Both the position numbers and the translations under genes were made by a program. A stretch of 64,000 bases of DNA from Enterobacter oligotrophicus (GTDB taxonomy: Bacteria; Pseudomonadota; Gammaproteobacteria; Enterobacterales; Enterobacteriaceae): assembly GCF_009176645.1 (NCBI RefSeq), contig NZ_AP019007.1, positions 1,116,001 through 1,180,000 on the forward strand, in the 5' to 3' direction. Within the stretch, counting starts at the first letter, position 1. The number at the start of each line of letters is the position of its first letter. This document shows, piece by piece, positions 21,282-32,276 of this stretch. The notes beneath the pieces are model-generated. The model ran no database searches, was not told the origin of the DNA, and saw only the letters and a program-made list of their open reading frames with translations.

Positions 21282-24200
21282 ATGGCGAATTTTTTCATCG
21301 ATCGCCCCATTTTTGCCTGGGTACTTGCCATCCTGTTGTGTCTGACAGGTGTCCTGGCCATTACTTCACTTCCTGTTGAGCAATACCCCGATCTGGCACC
21401 GCCCAACGTGCGTGTTACGGCTAACTACCCTGGCGCTTCGGCACAAACGCTGGAAAATACCGTCACGCAGGTCATCGAGCAGAACATGACGGGCCTCGAT
21501 AACCTGATGTATATGTCCTCACAGAGTAGCGCGACCGGCCAGGCGACGGTCACCCTGAGTTTTACGGCAGGTACGGACCCGGATGAAGCAGTACAGCAGG
21601 TACAAAACCAGCTGCAGTCAGCCCTGCGTAAGCTGCCTCAGGCTGTGCAAAACCAGGGCGTCACCGTGCGTAAAACCGGTGATACCAATATTTTAACCAT
21701 TGCGTTTGTCTCCACCGATGGCTCGATGGATAAACAGGATATTGCCGACTACGTGGCGAGTAATATCCAGGACCCGCTCAGCCGTATTAACGGCGTGGGG
21801 GATATCGATGCCTATGGCTCACAATATTCCATGCGCATCTGGCTGAACCCTGACAAGCTCAACAGCGTGCAGATGACGGCGAAAGATGTTACCGATGCCA
21901 TCGAATCGCAGAACGCCCAGATTGCCGTGGGTCAGCTGGGCGGTACGCCATCCGTGGATAACCAGGCGCTGAACGCCACCATTAATTCGCAGTCACTGCT
22001 CCAGACGCCTGAACAGTTCCGCAATATTACCCTGCGGGTCAATCAGGACGGTTCTGAAGTACGCCTGGGCGATGTCGCCACCGTGGAGATGGGAGCGGAA
22101 AAATATGACTACCTGAGCCGCTTTAACGGTAATCAGGCATCCGGTTTAGGGGTCAAACTGGCCTCCGGTGCGAATGAAATGGCAACGGCAGAGCTGGTCA
22201 TCGATCGTCTTGATGAGCTATCGCACTTTTTCCCGCACGGGCTGGAATATAAAGTCGCCTACGAGACCACCTCCTTCGTCAAAGCCTCTATTGAAGATGT
22301 GGTGAAAACCCTGCTCGAAGCCATCGCGCTGGTGTTCCTGGTGATGTACCTGTTCCTGCAAAACTTCCGCGCCACGCTTATTCCAACGATTGCGGTGCCA
22401 GTGGTGCTGCTCGGCACCTTCGCGGTGCTTTACGCTTTTGGTTACAGTATCAATACCTTAACCATGTTTGCGATGGTGCTGGCGATCGGCCTGCTGGTGG
22501 ATGATGCCATCGTGGTGGTGGAAAACGTTGAGCGCATCATGAGCGAGGAAGGCCTTTCACCGCGTGAAGCTACGCGGAAATCGATGGGGCAAATTCAGGG
22601 CGCGCTGGTCGGTATCGCGATGGTGCTCTCAGCGGTGTTTATCCCGATGGCCTTCTTTGGCGGGACGACCGGCGCGATCTACCGCCAGTTCTCTATCACT
22701 ATCGTCTCCGCGATGGTGCTCTCGGTGCTGGTGGCGATGATCCTCACCCCTGCCCTCTGCGCCACGCTGCTCAAACCGTTGCATAAAGGTGAGCATCACG
22801 GTCAGAAAGGCTTTTTCGGCTGGTTTAACCGCATGTTTAACCGTAATGCGGCGCGCTATGAAGCGGGCGTGGGCAGGATATTGCACCGCAGCGTGCGCTG
22901 GATGGTGGTCTACGTCCTGCTGCTCGGCGGCATGGTGTTCCTGTTCCTGCGCCTGCCGACCTCCTTCCTGCCGCTGGAAGACCGCGGCATGTTTATCACC
23001 TCCGTTCAGTTGCCGAGCGGCTCCACGCAGCAGCAAACGCTGAAGGTGGTGCAAAAGGTTGAGAACTACTTCCAGACTAAAGAGAAAGATAACGTTGTGT
23101 CCGTCTTTTCCACCGTCGGCTCTGGCCCTGGCGGTAACGGGCAGAACGTGGCACGTATGTTTGTGCGTCTGAAAGACTGGGATCAACGCGACAGCGATAC
23201 AGGCTCCTCGTTTGCTATTATCGAACGGGCGACCAAAGCCTTCAGCCACATCAAAGAGGCGCGCGTTTTCGCCAGCAGCCCTCCCGCTATCAGCGGTCTT
23301 GGCAGTTCGGCAGGGTTTGATATGGAACTGCAGGATCACGCGGGTGCCGGGCATGACGCGTTAATGGCTGCGCGTGACAAACTGCTCGATCTGGCGGGTA
23401 AAGATCCGCAGCTGACCCGCGTTCGTCATAACGGTCTGGACGACAGCCCGCAGCTGCAGGTGGATATCGATCAGCGTAAAGCGCAGGCGCTTGGCGTATC
23501 GATAGACGACATTAACGACACGCTGCAAACGGCGTGGGGCTCCAGCTATGTGAACGACTTTATGGATCGCGGCCGCGTGAAAAAAGTCTACGTTCAGTCT
23601 GCCGCGAAATACCGCATGCTGCCGGACGACATTAACCGCTGGTATGTACGTAACAATACAGGCGGCATGGTGCCGTTCTCCGCCTTTGCCACCTCGCGCT
23701 GGGAAACGGGCTCACCGCGCCTGGAACGCTACAACGGCTACTCCGCGCTGGAGATCGTGGGTGAAGCCGCGCCGGGCGTCAGTACCGGTACGGCGATGGA
23801 TATCATGGAACAACTGGTGCAGCAGTTGCCAACCGGGTTTGGCCTGGAGTGGACGGCCATGTCCTACCAGGAACGTCTCTCCGGTGCGCAAGCCCCTGCG
23901 CTCTATGCGCTTTCGCTGCTGGTGGTGTTCCTTTGCCTGGCAGCACTGTATGAAAGCTGGTCGGTGCCGTTCTCGGTCATGCTGGTAGTACCGCTCGGGG
24001 TCATTGGTGCGCTGCTGGCGACCTGGATGCGCGGTCTGGAGAACGATGTTTACTTCCAGGTGGGTCTACTCACCGTCATCGGTTTGTCGGCGAAAAACGC
24101 CATTCTGATTGTTGAATTTGCCAATGAGATGAACGCCAAAGGCCATGACCTGATGGCCGCGACGCTGCACGCCTGTCGCCAGCGCTTACGTCCGATCCTG

Positions 24201-24395
24201 ATGACCTCTCTGGCGTTTGTCTTTGGTGTATTACCGATGGCAACCAGTTCTGGCGCAGGCTCCAGCAGCCAGCATGCGGTTGGTACGGGCGTTATGGGTG
24301 GCATGATTTCAGCAACGATTCTGGCGATCTATTTCGTTCCGTTATTCTTCGTGCTGGTGCGCCGCCGTTTCCCGCTTAAAGAGCGGCCTGAATAG
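21282..24395 (+). CDS. acrD: AcrD, RND aminoglycoside/multidrug efflux pump
   Basis: Inner-membrane proton-driven efflux transporter of the HAE1 RND family that works with AcrA and TolC and exports aminoglycosides and other hydrophilic drugs. 1037 residues, exactly the E. coli AcrD length. Seen: N-terminal TM1 ([21 protein letters not shown]), the periplasmic porter domain, TM4 with [17 protein letters not shown] carrying the proton-relay Asp pair (about 407-408), the large second periplasmic domain, and TM10 with [15 protein letters not shown] carrying the conserved Lys. GAGG lies before the ATG. Single gene with its own promoter and a strong terminator. Confidence 0.96.
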   Translation: MANFFIDRPIFAWVLAILLCLTGVLAITSLPVEQYPDLAPPNVRVTANYPGASAQTLENTVTQVIEQNMTGLDNLMYMSSQSSATGQATVTLSFTAGTDPDEAVQQVQNQLQSALRKLPQAVQNQGVTVRKTGDTNILTIAFVSTDGSMDKQDIADYVASNIQDPLSRINGVGDIDAYGSQYSMRIWLNPDKLNSVQMTAKDVTDAIESQNAQIAVGQLGGTPSVDNQALNATINSQSLLQTPEQFRNITLRVNQDGSEVRLGDVATVEMGAEKYDYLSRFNGNQASGLGVKLASGANEMATAELVIDRLDELSHFFPHGLEYKVAYETTSFVKASIEDVVKTLLEAIALVFLVMYLFLQNFRATLIPTIAVPVVLLGTFAVLYAFGYSINTLTMFAMVLAIGLLVDDAIVVVENVERIMSEEGLSPREATRKSMGQIQGALVGIAMVLSAVFIPMAFFGGTTGAIYRQFSITIVSAMVLSVLVAMILTPALCATLLKPLHKGEHHGQKGFFGWFNRMFNRNAARYEAGVGRILHRSVRWMVVYVLLLGGMVFLFLRLPTSFLPLEDRGMFITSVQLPSGSTQQQTLKVVQKVENYFQTKEKDNVVSVFSTVGSGPGGNGQNVARMFVRLKDWDQRDSDTGSSFAIIERATKAFSHIKEARVFASSPPAISGLGSSAGFDMELQDHAGAGHDALMAARDKLLDLAGKDPQLTRVRHNGLDDSPQLQVDIDQRKAQALGVSIDDINDTLQTAWGSSYVNDFMDRGRVKKVYVQSAAKYRMLPDDINRWYVRNNTGGMVPFSAFATSRWETGSPRLERYNGYSALEIVGEAAPGVSTGTAMDIMEQLVQQLPTGFGLEWTAMSYQERLSGAQAPALYALSLLVVFLCLAALYESWSVPFSVMLVVPLGVIGALLATWMRGLENDVYFQVGLLTVIGLSAKNAILIVEFANEMNAKGHDLMAATLHACRQRLRPILMTSLAFVFGVLPMATSSGAGSSSQHAVGTGVMGGMISATILAIYFVPLFFVLVRRRFPLKERPE

Positions 24396-24406
24396 TGTGG
24401 TGAAAT

Positions 24407-24437
24407 AAAAAAGGCGGCTCTCAGGGCCGCCTTTTTA
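24407..24437 (+). terminator. Rho-independent terminator of acrD
   Basis: GGCGGCTCTCAGGGCCGCC hairpin (24413-24431) flanked by A-run and T-run. It may also act on the opposite strand for ypfM. Confidence 0.92.
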
Positions 24438-24503
24438 TTGTGTGATGAGTTCACACTATGGTTATTTTACTTATTTAAGTGCTCTTGCAATTCTTACTGA
24501 ATG

Positions 24504-24563
24504 TCATTTACGAAGCATGCCTTCGATAAAATCTTTCCAGTTCCCCAGTTCGCGTTCAATCAT
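24504..24563 (-). CDS. ypfM: YpfM, 19-residue small protein
   Basis: A minus-strand ATG at 24563 reads MIERELGNWKDFIEGMLRK and stops with TGA at 24506-24504. This is the E. coli small protein YpfM, also located between acrD and yffB. A good SD (GAGAGG) sits six bases before the ATG. The sequence suggests one amphipathic helix. Function unknown. It is below normal ORF-length cut-offs and easily missed; identification is by sequence and synteny. Confidence 0.93.
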   Translation of the reverse strand: MIERELGNWKDFIEGMLRK

Positions 24564-24950
24564 AACAACCTCTCTTATTATTATGCATATTCTACGGAAA
24601 CGTATCATCATTGTGAAGACTATTTAGCCAATTACTGTGATTACACCCCGCATCTGAAAAGGATTTGAGACAACTATGAGCGCAGCCTCTTAAATTTTAT
24701 GTGACGGACAGCAATATTTTGAAATAACCATACAGGCAGGTGACTTTAATTTTACCTGCTGACTTTATTAGAAATTTAATCTTTGTGGACAACTATGCTT
24801 AAATGATGAAAAAATATTCAGCTTACAGTTGTGCGTTCAATTAAGGAGAATTGTAAGTCCAGTGATATCATTCCTGTGTTATATTTCGCTTAAGGATATA
24901 TCTTCGAAATAATTGAACATTCACCCGTCAAAAGAACAAAAGGATTCACC
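24564..24950. other. AT-rich intergenic region, ypfM to yffB
   Basis: 387 bp, clearly more AT-rich than the neighbouring genes. It holds the ypfM promoter region on the minus strand and the yffB-dapE-ypfN promoter on the plus strand. One hairpin is visible: GCAGGT (24736-24741) pairing with ACCTGC (24754-24759). The 13-codon frame at about 24802 (MMKKYSAYSCAFN) has no SD and is not called. I see no RNA gene I can name. Confidence 0.6.
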
Positions 24951-25301
24951 ATGGTAGTGATGTACGGTATTAAAAATTGCGACACCATCAAAAAAGCGCG
25001 CCGCTGGCTGGAAGCCAACGATGTGGCATACCGCTTTCACGATTACCGTGTCGATGGTCTTGATGCGGCATTTTTGCATACGGCGATCAAGGAGCTGGGC
25101 TGGGAAGCCTTGCTGAATACCCGCGGCACCACCTGGCGAAAACTGGATGAGTCGCTGCGCGCGACGATCAACGATGCCGATAGTGCGGCAAAACTGATGC
25201 TTGAAATGCCAGCAATTATCAAACGCCCATTGCTCTGCAAGCCAGGGCAGCCTATGCTGCTGGGTTTTAGTGAAACCGTTTATTCAGACTTTTTTCGTTG
25301 A
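24951..25301 (+). CDS. yffB: YffB, ArsC/Spx-family thioredoxin-fold protein
   Basis: 116 residues (E. coli YffB 118), ArsC-like family. It has a single N-terminal cysteine in [17 protein letters not shown] (Cys10 region) rather than a CxxC pair, and the family segments [20 protein letters not shown] and [20 protein letters not shown]. In relatives the fold acts as a glutathione-dependent thiol reductase; arsenate reduction is not shown for YffB. SD AAGGA precedes the ATG. dapE follows after 10 bp, so it is the first gene of yffB-dapE-ypfN. Confidence 0.92.
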   Translation: MVVMYGIKNCDTIKKARRWLEANDVAYRFHDYRVDGLDAAFLHTAIKELGWEALLNTRGTTWRKLDESLRATINDADSAAKLMLEMPAIIKRPLLCKPGQPMLLGFSETVYSDFFR

Positions 25302-25311
25302 GGTGTAGTCT

Positions 25312-26439
25312 ATGTCATGCCCGGTCATTGAGCTGACTCAGCAGCTTATTCGCCGTCCTTCTCTTAGCCCGGACGATGCAGGTTGTCAGGCATTAATGAT
25401 TGAGCGCTTGCGTGCCATTGGTTTTACCGTTGAACCAATGGATTTTGGCGACACACAGAACTTCTGGGCATGGCGCGGTCAGGGCGAAACGCTGGCGTTT
25501 GCCGGACATACCGATGTGGTTCCGGCTGGCGATGCAGACCGCTGGATCAACCCACCGTTCGAACCCACCATCCGTGACGGCATGCTGTTTGGCCGCGGTG
25601 CGGCAGACATGAAAGGCTCACTGGCGGCGATGGTGGTGGCGGCGGAGCGTTTCGTTGCCCAACATCCGAACCATAAAAACCGTCTCGCGTTCCTGATCAC
25701 CTCCGATGAAGAAGCCAGCGCGCACAATGGCACCGTGAAAGTGGTTGAGACGCTGATGGCGCGTAACGAGCGTCTGGACTACTGCCTGGTGGGTGAGCCG
25801 TCGAGTACCGAAATCGTCGGTGATGTGGTGAAAAACGGTCGTCGTGGGTCGCTTACCTGCAACCTGACCATTCACGGCGTTCAGGGACACGTCGCGTATC
25901 CGCATCTCGCCGACAACCCGGTTCATCGTGCAGCCCCCATGCTGAACGAACTGGTGGCTATTGAGTGGGACAAGGGCAACGAGTTCTTCCCGCCTACCAG
26001 CATGCAGATTGCTAACGTGAAGGCCGGTACGGGCAGCAACAATGTGATCCCTGGTGATATCTTCGTGCAGTTCAACTTCCGCTTTAGCACTGAACTGACT
26101 GACGAGATGATCAAAGCACGCGTGATTGCGCTGCTGGAAAAATATGAACTGCGCTACACCATTGACTGGTGGCTTTCCGGCCAGCCGTTCCTGACGCAGC
26201 GCGGAAAACTGGTGGATGCGGTGGTGAACGCTATCGCACACTATAATGAAATTAAGCCACAACTGCTGACAACGGGTGGCACGTCAGACGGGCGCTTTAT
26301 TGCCCGCATGGGTGCGCAGGTTGTCGAACTGGGTCCGGTTAACGCCACTATTCACAAAATCAATGAGTGTGTGAATGCGGCAGATTTGCAACTGCTGGCC
26401 CGTATGTATCAACGTATTATGGAGCAACTCGTCGCCTGA
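25312..26439 (+). CDS. dapE: Succinyl-diaminopimelate desuccinylase
   Basis: Hydrolyses N-succinyl-LL-2,6-diaminopimelate in the lysine and meso-DAP (peptidoglycan) pathway. 375 residues, the E. coli length. M20 di-zinc amidohydrolase: [12 protein letters not shown] (zinc His and catalytic Asp), [10 protein letters not shown] (bridging Asp), [15 protein letters not shown] (catalytic Glu and zinc Glu), and the C-terminal [11 protein letters not shown] zinc His. The central dimerisation domain includes [15 protein letters not shown]. Cytoplasmic. Essential in most enterics. Confidence 0.97.
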   Translation: MSCPVIELTQQLIRRPSLSPDDAGCQALMIERLRAIGFTVEPMDFGDTQNFWAWRGQGETLAFAGHTDVVPAGDADRWINPPFEPTIRDGMLFGRGAADMKGSLAAMVVAAERFVAQHPNHKNRLAFLITSDEEASAHNGTVKVVETLMARNERLDYCLVGEPSSTEIVGDVVKNGRRGSLTCNLTIHGVQGHVAYPHLADNPVHRAAPMLNELVAIEWDKGNEFFPPTSMQIANVKAGTGSNNVIPGDIFVQFNFRFSTELTDEMIKARVIALLEKYELRYTIDWWLSGQPFLTQRGKLVDAVVNAIAHYNEIKPQLLTTGGTSDGRFIARMGAQVVELGPVNATIHKINECVNAADLQLLARMYQRIMEQLVA

Positions 26440-26464
26440 CGAATGCTCTGAGAAGGAATAGCGA

Positions 26465-26662
26465 ATGGACTGGCTGGCTAAATACTGGTGGATTCTGGTG
26501 CTGGTGTTTCTGGTAGGCGTGCTGCTTAACGTGATTAAAGATCTTAAGCGCGTTGACCACAAAAAATTTCTCGCTAACAAGCCGGATCTCCCACCACATC
26601 GTGATTTTAACGATAAATGGGATGATGACGACGACTGGACGAAGAAAGACCAGAAGAAGTAA
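26465..26662 (+). CDS. ypfN: YpfN, small single-pass membrane protein (UPF0370)
   Basis: 65 residues. One N-terminal membrane segment ([22 protein letters not shown]) is followed by a charged cytoplasmic tail with a run of Asp (DKWDDDDDW) and a lysine-rich end. Very similar to E. coli YpfN and in the same place after dapE. SD AGGAAT precedes the ATG. Function unknown. Confidence 0.93.
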   Translation: MDWLAKYWWILVLVFLVGVLLNVIKDLKRVDHKKFLANKPDLPPHRDFNDKWDDDDDWTKKDQKK

Positions 26663-26667
26663 ATTTA

Positions 26668-26697
26668 TTACCCCTTCCCCGCTCGGGAGAGGGGTAA
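26668..26697. repeat. GC-rich palindrome between convergent ypfN and ypfH
   Basis: TTACCCCTTCCCC...GGGGAGAGGGGTAA type imperfect inverted repeat of 30 bp. It is related to the CCCTCTCCC...GGGAGAGGG element at 34428-34461. It probably acts as a bidirectional terminator or mRNA 3' end; there is no clear T-run. Confidence 0.6.
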
Positions 26698-26700
26698 TAT

Positions 26701-27396
26701 TCACATAAACTCTACAATATCATCGTCATTCGGCTTACCGCCGCTGAGCGCTTCATCAAAGTAGTGCTTCGGCACGGTATAGCGTAAATGGTCGAGCGCG
26801 AACTGCATGCTGCGATCGTCAATGGCATGCCCCAGATCGTCCACGATGTCCAGCGTGACATCCCCGCCTTCACGGATCAGCGCTTCCTGGGCAGCCACCG
26901 CATGCGAAAGCTCAATCACCCGATCTTCACCACCGTGGATCAGATGAATGGTGGTCTGCGTCGTGGCACTTTGCGGTAACGTGGCAAAGCGACCGTTAAA
27001 GGCAATCACGCGGGATACGAGGCCAGGCTGCGCTTTTACGCTCTCCAGCGACATAATCGATCCTTGCGAGAAGCCAATCAGCGCCGTGGCATCTGCACCA
27101 ACGCCGCTTTTCTGCTGCCAGTAGCGTACCGTTTCGATAAATACGGGCATGATGGCATCAATACGCGCCTGACGGTTCTCTTCCGTCACGCCCTGGACAG
27201 AGAACCACTGCCGTCCGTCAGGACCGCACGGCTCCACGCCGCCGATACTGACAATCAGCGCGTCCGGAAACACCGGCGCAAACCAGCTGCCAATCTGCCC
27301 CATGTTGACGGCGTTATCACCCACGCCATGAAACAGAAGCAGTAACTGTTTTGCCGGTTTGTCAGGGCTTTGAACAACAAAATGGTCATGTTTCAT
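26701..27396 (-). CDS. ypfH: YpfH, alpha/beta-hydrolase carboxylesterase
   Basis: 231 residues from the ATG at 27396 (MKHDHFVVQSP; SD AAGGAG), as in E. coli; the 18-codon upstream extension is not conserved. Alpha/beta-hydrolase of the phospholipase/carboxylesterase type: LLLFHGVGDN oxyanion region, GFSQGSIMS nucleophile elbow (Ser about 115), IHLIHGGEDRVI (Asp) and DDLGHAIDD (His) complete the catalytic triad. E. coli YpfH shows esterase activity on short acyl esters; the natural substrate is unknown. Cytoplasmic. Confidence 0.93.
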   Translation of the reverse strand: MKHDHFVVQSPDKPAKQLLLLFHGVGDNAVNMGQIGSWFAPVFPDALIVSIGGVEPCGPDGRQWFSVQGVTEENRQARIDAIMPVFIETVRYWQQKSGVGADATALIGFSQGSIMSLESVKAQPGLVSRVIAFNGRFATLPQSATTQTTIHLIHGGEDRVIELSHAVAAQEALIREGGDVTLDIVDDLGHAIDDRSMQFALDHLRYTVPKHYFDEALSGGKPNDDDIVEFM

Positions 27397-27468
27397 GGCG
27401 GTCTCCTTAATTGATGGTTGGATTTTACGCCTCCGGGGGGTAATGACCATGCCACTTTACTGAAGAAG

Positions 27469-29415
27469 TCATTGAAAAAATTGCCATTGCAAAATGTTGT
27501 CTTTCAACTGCTGGCAGCGCTGTTCATCAAGACTTTCAAGCGCATGTGCCGTTTCATTGCGTAGCTTAGCCAACAGAGATTTTCGACCGACGCTATCCGT
27601 TTTACCCGCCATTTTTCCGCGCAAAGCCGGGAGCGGCATGTCTACGGTTAACAGCAGGCGGGTTAACGCGGCAACGGAAGTCGAAAACGCCCGATGAGCG
27701 AAGGCAAACCCGGCCAGCTCCAGCCAGTCGTCATTATTAAGGGTAGCTTCCCAGCCATCTTCCACCGGGATCTTTTCACCATTCCATGACGATAATACCC
27801 GCGCATCGCGGCACAGACGCTGCTCCTCCTGCTCACACAACTGACGCCCCGCCTCGCTCAGCGGCAGTAACGCCATCGCGGTATAGCAGCCGCTGCTGGC
27901 TTCGCGATGGCTACCCATCCGCACCAGCGCAAACCCGCACTGCTGCCAGAAACGCCAAAGCTCATCGGTATAGCCGAAACTCACCGAGAGATAATCCTGA
28001 CCACCCGCATGGTGAATCAGTGCCTGGCCGATACCTTCCCGCTGGCGATGGGGATGAACCGCAATGCGGGTCACTCGTCGCCCTTTGAGCGTCGCCGCCA
28101 GAGGCGAACCGCCGTGTGCCGCCAGAGACTGCGCCACCAGGTTACCGCGCGGACGCCGAAAGCCTGCCCATACCGCACGGCTAAGTTCCGGGATTAACCC
28201 GCCCTCGTCCACCAGCCAGAGCGCGCCCGCGATAGCGGAACCGGTTTGTGCGACAGAAAAGTGCTGGCCGGGAGCGTCCATCATACGGCGTAAATCAAGC
28301 GGCGAGGTACGGTAGTGCGCAGCGCATAGCAGTTCATACACGTGTGCCACGAGCACGGGATTGCTCTCCCACGCCTGTGCCTCAAGAGAAGTAATACGCA
28401 CATCACCTTCTGGTTTCTGGTCGAGAAGCGCATCGTCAAACAGCAACGCACTGGCGACAACCCGCTCAAGTGGACACCCGGCAGCCCAGCGAACTGGCGT
28501 TGATAAGCTATACCGCTGCAAATCGCTAAACCGGGCACAGAATTTAAGCAAGAATCCCCTTCCCGTCCCTTCGTAACCCTGAACGGTAGTCGTTAACAGC
28601 GTGCGGGGAAAACGCGTTACCAGCTTTTCCAGTAATGGGCCGGGGATAGCAGCCGCTTCATCGACAATTAGCCAGTCAGCCTGCACGGTAGAGGCCAGCA
28701 GCGCGTCCGGAGCCATAAAGTGATAGTTATCTCCGGCAAAGCGGGCAATCACGTCGGTTGCGCTTTTGGCTGGAGCCGTAACGACGGCACTGCCCTGAAT
28801 GCTGCTGAGTAACATCCCCGCCATCGCGGACTTTCCGCGCCCGCGCGCCGCCGTAACGGCCACGACGCCGCTCTGCATGGTCTGAAGCACATTCAGGATT
28901 TCAGCCTGCTCACGCTGCGGCGCGCCGCTGGCAGGCTGCCAGTCAGGCGCATCAGGGAGGGGGGGGAACGATAGAGGCAGGTTCTGCTGCCACAAAATCA
29001 CGTCAGGATCGGCAGCAATCGTCCGGCAAAAATGGTTTACAAAATGCGGGGTGGCAATCAGTTCTGGAGTGTCGCTCCAGCGCAGGGAATCACTGTCGGG
29101 TTTTTCCGGCCAGACGGCGAGCGGCGGAACCAGCAGCACCAGAAGGCTTCCGGCGCGCAACGTTCCGCTGAGTGCGGCAAAGGCCGAAACATCAAACCCG
29201 CTGCGGGCGTCAAAAATAGCATGCAGGAATTCACGCCCCAGCAGACCACTGATAGCTTTAGAGGCGTTATCTTCCAGCCACAACCAGTCGCCAGGCAAGG
29301 CATCACGCAGGGCAGATGCCTGCGCGCATACCCACTGTTCATCGCCACTAAGAACAACCAGCCGACGATGGCCCTGACGCGTAAGCTGGCCGATCAGATT
29401 TTCAAACGGCAACAT
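27469..29415 (-). CDS. tmcA: TmcA, tRNA(Met) cytidine acetyltransferase
   Basis: Acetylates the wobble cytidine (ac4C34) of elongator tRNA-Met using acetyl-CoA and ATP. 648 residues from the ATG at 29415 (E. coli 671), with small deletions in the N-terminal module. Helicase-like RNA/ATP domain: Walker A AARGRGKSA (about 190-197), Walker B LIVDEAAAIPG. GNAT domain: VTRIAVHPHRQREGIGQAL. C-terminal tRNA-binding region after DDWLELAGFAFAHR. The ATG shares one base with the ypfJ TGA (TGATG), so the genes are translationally coupled; a GTG at 29418 is an alternative start. Confidence 0.94.
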   Translation of the reverse strand: MLPFENLIGQLTRQGHRRLVVLSGDEQWVCAQASALRDALPGDWLWLEDNASKAISGLLGREFLHAIFDARSGFDVSAFAALSGTLRAGSLLVLLVPPLAVWPEKPDSDSLRWSDTPELIATPHFVNHFCRTIAADPDVILWQQNLPLSFPPLPDAPDWQPASGAPQREQAEILNVLQTMQSGVVAVTAARGRGKSAMAGMLLSSIQGSAVVTAPAKSATDVIARFAGDNYHFMAPDALLASTVQADWLIVDEAAAIPGPLLEKLVTRFPRTLLTTTVQGYEGTGRGFLLKFCARFSDLQRYSLSTPVRWAAGCPLERVVASALLFDDALLDQKPEGDVRITSLEAQAWESNPVLVAHVYELLCAAHYRTSPLDLRRMMDAPGQHFSVAQTGSAIAGALWLVDEGGLIPELSRAVWAGFRRPRGNLVAQSLAAHGGSPLAATLKGRRVTRIAVHPHRQREGIGQALIHHAGGQDYLSVSFGYTDELWRFWQQCGFALVRMGSHREASSGCYTAMALLPLSEAGRQLCEQEEQRLCRDARVLSSWNGEKIPVEDGWEATLNNDDWLELAGFAFAHRAFSTSVAALTRLLLTVDMPLPALRGKMAGKTDSVGRKSLLAKLRNETAHALESLDEQRCQQLKDNILQWQFFQ

Positions 29416-30284
29416 CACATGGCTTTGCCGAAGGTATTACATTGCGCCGGGTCGCCGCTGTCGAAGCCGCGTTTGAACCAGCTGTAACGTTGTTCAGACG
29501 TACCGTGTGTGAAGCTGTCCGGCACCACCCGCCCCTGGCTCTGCTGCTGAAGACGGTCATCACCGATGGCCTGTGCCGCATTCAACGCCTCTTCCAGGTC
29601 GCCCGCTTCGAGCACGCCCTGCTGCTGCATACTTTTCCCCCAGACACCGGCGAAGCAGTCCGCCTGAAGCTCCATACGCACGGACAGACGGTTCACTTCC
29701 GCCTGAGACGCATTTTGCTGAAGCTGACGCACTTTAGGCTCAATGCCGAGCAGTTTTTGAACGTGGTGCCCGACTTCATGCGCAATGACGTAGCCCTGGG
29801 CAAAATCGCCGTCGGCACCGAGCTTGCGTTTCATGTCATCGTAGAAGGAGAGATCGATATAAACGGTACTGTCAGCCGGGCAGTAGAACGGCCCCATAAC
29901 GGATTGTCCGGTGCCGCAGCCGGTGCGCGTTGCGCCACGGTACATTACCAGTTTCGGCTGCTGATAGGTCCGCCCCATTTTTTCGAACTGCTGGCTCCAG
30001 GTATCTTCGGTCGTTGCCAGAATAACGGAGGTAAACTTAGCGGCTTCATCTTCATTCGGGCTGATAGAGCGCTGGGATTGTGGCTGTTGCTGAAGAGGCT
30101 CCCCGGTCATCAGGCCGGTCAAATCGACACCATAATAACCTGCCACCAGCACGACGATGAGCAGAACAATTCCCCCCTTTCCACTGGGTAAACGAAACCC
30201 TGGGCCGCCCATTGACGGGCCACCGCCGCCACTGTTGCGCCTGTCTTCTACATTGTCACTTTCACGACGCCCTTGCCAGCGCAT
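29415..30284 (-). CDS. ypfJ: YpfJ, predicted zinc metalloprotease-like membrane protein
   Basis: 289 residues from [16 protein letters not shown] (ATG 30284), matching E. coli YpfJ (287). A charged glycine-rich N-terminus is followed by one TM segment ([19 protein letters not shown], about 32-50) and then a neutral zinc metallopeptidase domain with the HEVGHHVQ motif (about 168-175) and [12 protein letters not shown], which carries the further metal ligand. The peptidase activity is predicted from the motif, not shown. It is upstream of and coupled to tmcA. Confidence 0.92.
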   Translation of the reverse strand: MRWQGRRESDNVEDRRNSGGGGPSMGGPGFRLPSGKGGIVLLIVVLVAGYYGVDLTGLMTGEPLQQQPQSQRSISPNEDEAAKFTSVILATTEDTWSQQFEKMGRTYQQPKLVMYRGATRTGCGTGQSVMGPFYCPADSTVYIDLSFYDDMKRKLGADGDFAQGYVIAHEVGHHVQKLLGIEPKVRQLQQNASQAEVNRLSVRMELQADCFAGVWGKSMQQQGVLEAGDLEEALNAAQAIGDDRLQQQSQGRVVPDSFTHGTSEQRYSWFKRGFDSGDPAQCNTFGKAM

Positions 30285-30402
30285 AACCACCTCGAACTAT
30301 TCCATTATCAATAGCTATGATCGTAGGCGGTTAATGAGAGGATTACCATAGGAAACAAAGGTAAGACGCCAAAGGATGTGAACATCCTTTGGCAATTGAG
30401 GA

Positions 30403-31116
30403 TCAGTCGAGCTTAACGCCTAAACGGTGAGCAACGGCTTCATATGCTTCAATCAGGCCACCCAGGCTCTGACGGAAACGGTCTTTGTCCATTTTATCCA
30501 GCGTTTCTTTATCCCACAGACGGCTGCCGTCCGGTGAGAACTCATCACCCAGCACCACTTCACCTTTAAACAGACCGAACTCCAGCTTGAAGTCGACCAG
30601 GATAAGACCCGCGTCATCAAACAGTTTTTTCAGTACGTCATTCGCTTTGTAGGTCAGTTCCTGCATACGCGCCAGATTCTCTTTGCTCACCCAGCCAAAG
30701 GTTTCACAGTAAGATTCATTGACCATCGGGTCATGCATGGCGTCGTTTTTCAGGAACAGGTCGAACAATGGTGGATTCAGCTCGATACCTTCTTCGATGC
30801 CAAGACGCTTCACCAGGGAGCCCGCGGCACGGTTACGAATAACACATTCGACCGGCACCATATCCAGTTTTTTCACCAGACATTCCGTGTCGGACAGTAA
30901 CGCTTCCATCTGGGTTGGAATACCCGCTTCGGCCAGTTTGGTCATAATGAAGTGGTTGAACTTGTTGTTCACCATGCCTTTACGATCGAACTGCTCAATG
31001 CGTGCGCCATCCCCTGCTGACGTATCATTGCGGAATTCGAGCACCAACAGATCCGGGTTTTCGGTGCTGTATACGGTCTTCGCTTTGCCACGATACAACT
31101 CAGCTTGCTTCTGCAT
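30403..31116 (-). CDS. purC: SAICAR synthetase
   Basis: Joins CAIR and aspartate with ATP to SAICAR in de novo purine synthesis. 237 residues from the ATG at 31116, which has AGGAG eight bases upstream; the ATG at 31122 is only two bases from it. Family signatures: [34 protein letters not shown] at the start, [16 protein letters not shown] (about 94-109), and [11 protein letters not shown] (about 170-180). A PUR box lies 53 bp upstream. Monocistronic as in E. coli. Confidence 0.97.
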   Translation of the reverse strand: MQKQAELYRGKAKTVYSTENPDLLVLEFRNDTSAGDGARIEQFDRKGMVNNKFNHFIMTKLAEAGIPTQMEALLSDTECLVKKLDMVPVECVIRNRAAGSLVKRLGIEEGIELNPPLFDLFLKNDAMHDPMVNESYCETFGWVSKENLARMQELTYKANDVLKKLFDDAGLILVDFKLEFGLFKGEVVLGDEFSPDGSRLWDKETLDKMDKDRFRQSLGGLIEAYEAVAHRLGVKLD

Positions 31117-31168
31117 CTTCATTACTCCTGGTGTGATGATTTGTATTCAAAACTGGGGATATTATGCC

Positions 31169-31184
31169 ACGCACACGTTTGCGT
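31169..31184. promoter_or_regulatory. PUR box (PurR operator) upstream of purC
   Basis: ACGCACACGTTTGCGT differs in one base from the PurR consensus ACGCAAACGTTTGCGT. It is positioned over the purC promoter, as in E. coli. Confidence 0.9.
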
Positions 31185-31194
31185 AGCACGAAAA

Positions 31195-31219
31195 TAAAAA
31201 GGGCTGGATTCACCAGCCC
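31195..31219 (-). terminator. Terminator of dapA-bamC
   Basis: Read on the minus strand, GGGCTGGTGAATCCAGCCC is followed by a T-run (A-run at 31196-31200). It starts six bases after the bamC stop. Confidence 0.9.
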
Positions 31220-31225
31220 TCGTAT

Positions 31226-32260
31226 TTATTTGCTGAATGCAGCCTGGAAGACCGCGACCAGCGCATCGTTCTGCGACTGGGTCAGCGTGTGGCCTTTCGG
31301 ATCGATAAACTGCAGGCTACTGCGGTTATCGAGGTCACCGACCTGAATTTTATAATCGCCGGAGGCCAGTTGCGGATCGCGTGCCCCCAGTTCCTGCCAG
31401 GCGCTGTCGGACAGCGGCTTGTACGTTGCCGTGATGCTACCCGTTGAACGCGTGCTGTCGGTTACTTTCATGCCCACTTTTTCAAGCGTCGCTGGCAGGC
31501 GTTGCCAGGTCTGGTTAAATGGCGCACGAACCACCAGCATTGGCAGACCCGTGTCATCGGCGGCGCTCTGAACGTCGAACGTAACACCGTTGCGGCTCTG
31601 CGCTGCGTTAGCGGCGTCGGTGGCGTTCTTATCCAGTCCCGCGGCAATCACGTTCAACATTTCGGTGCTGTAGCGCTGCATGGAGGCTGGATCGGCAACC
31701 GGCTTACCCGCCTGCTCCAGATTCAACAGCTTAACGGTAACCGCCTGCTGATAACCCTGTGGTTTAACGGAGACTTGATAACGACCACGGTACTGCTGAT
31801 CTTCATCCAGACGGCTCCATTCAATCCAGTCTGTGGTTAAGGTCTGGCTGGCGTCATCGCGTTTATCAATCGTGTAGTTCTTCGCCTGAATCACGCTGAC
31901 CACCTGCGGCCACAGTGTCGTTCCGCGCGCACTTTCAACCAGCAGGGACGCTGTATCGCCGGTAAACTGGGTACGCGCCCCGCTCACCAGGGCCAGCGGC
32001 TGTGCTGGCGGACGAATATCGAGCGCTTTACCCACCTGACCGCTACCATTGGTCACAGGGATATTATAATCGCCGTTCTGAATCGGCAGGATCATACCGG
32101 CAGGTGCGTGAAGTTCAGCAAGCGGCGCTGCATCCAGATAGGATTCATCACCGCTCACCTGGCGCTTGTAGCGCGAATCTGAACTACAGGCGGCGAGCAG
32201 CATAACAAGCGAAACACCCGCAACCTTCACCAGGCGCGACTTCTGTACTGAATAAGCCAT
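31226..32260 (-). CDS. bamC: BamC, lipoprotein of the BAM outer-membrane assembly complex
   Basis: Lipoprotein subunit of the BamABCDE machine that inserts beta-barrel proteins. 344 residues from the ATG at 32260 (GGGAGAT upstream), the E. coli length. Signal peptide with lipobox LLAAC (Cys about 25), an unstructured N-terminal segment that contacts BamD ([23 protein letters not shown]), then two helix-grip domains (about 100-215 and 225-344). It follows dapA by 16 bp and shares its transcript, the standard enteric arrangement. Confidence 0.96.
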   Translation of the reverse strand: MAYSVQKSRLVKVAGVSLVMLLAACSSDSRYKRQVSGDESYLDAAPLAELHAPAGMILPIQNGDYNIPVTNGSGQVGKALDIRPPAQPLALVSGARTQFTGDTASLLVESARGTTLWPQVVSVIQAKNYTIDKRDDASQTLTTDWIEWSRLDEDQQYRGRYQVSVKPQGYQQAVTVKLLNLEQAGKPVADPASMQRYSTEMLNVIAAGLDKNATDAANAAQSRNGVTFDVQSAADDTGLPMLVVRAPFNQTWQRLPATLEKVGMKVTDSTRSTGSITATYKPLSDSAWQELGARDPQLASGDYKIQVGDLDNRSSLQFIDPKGHTLTQSQNDALVAVFQAAFSK

Positions 32261-32276
32261 CAAATCTCCCTAAACT

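Noticed and set aside
24802..24843. 13-codon frame MMKKYSAYSCAFN upstream of yffB
   Set aside because: No SD, no known homologue; not enough to call a leader peptide.
29416..29418. GTG as the tmcA start
   Set aside because: Possible, but the ATG directly after it overlaps the ypfJ stop as TGATG and is the more likely coupled start.
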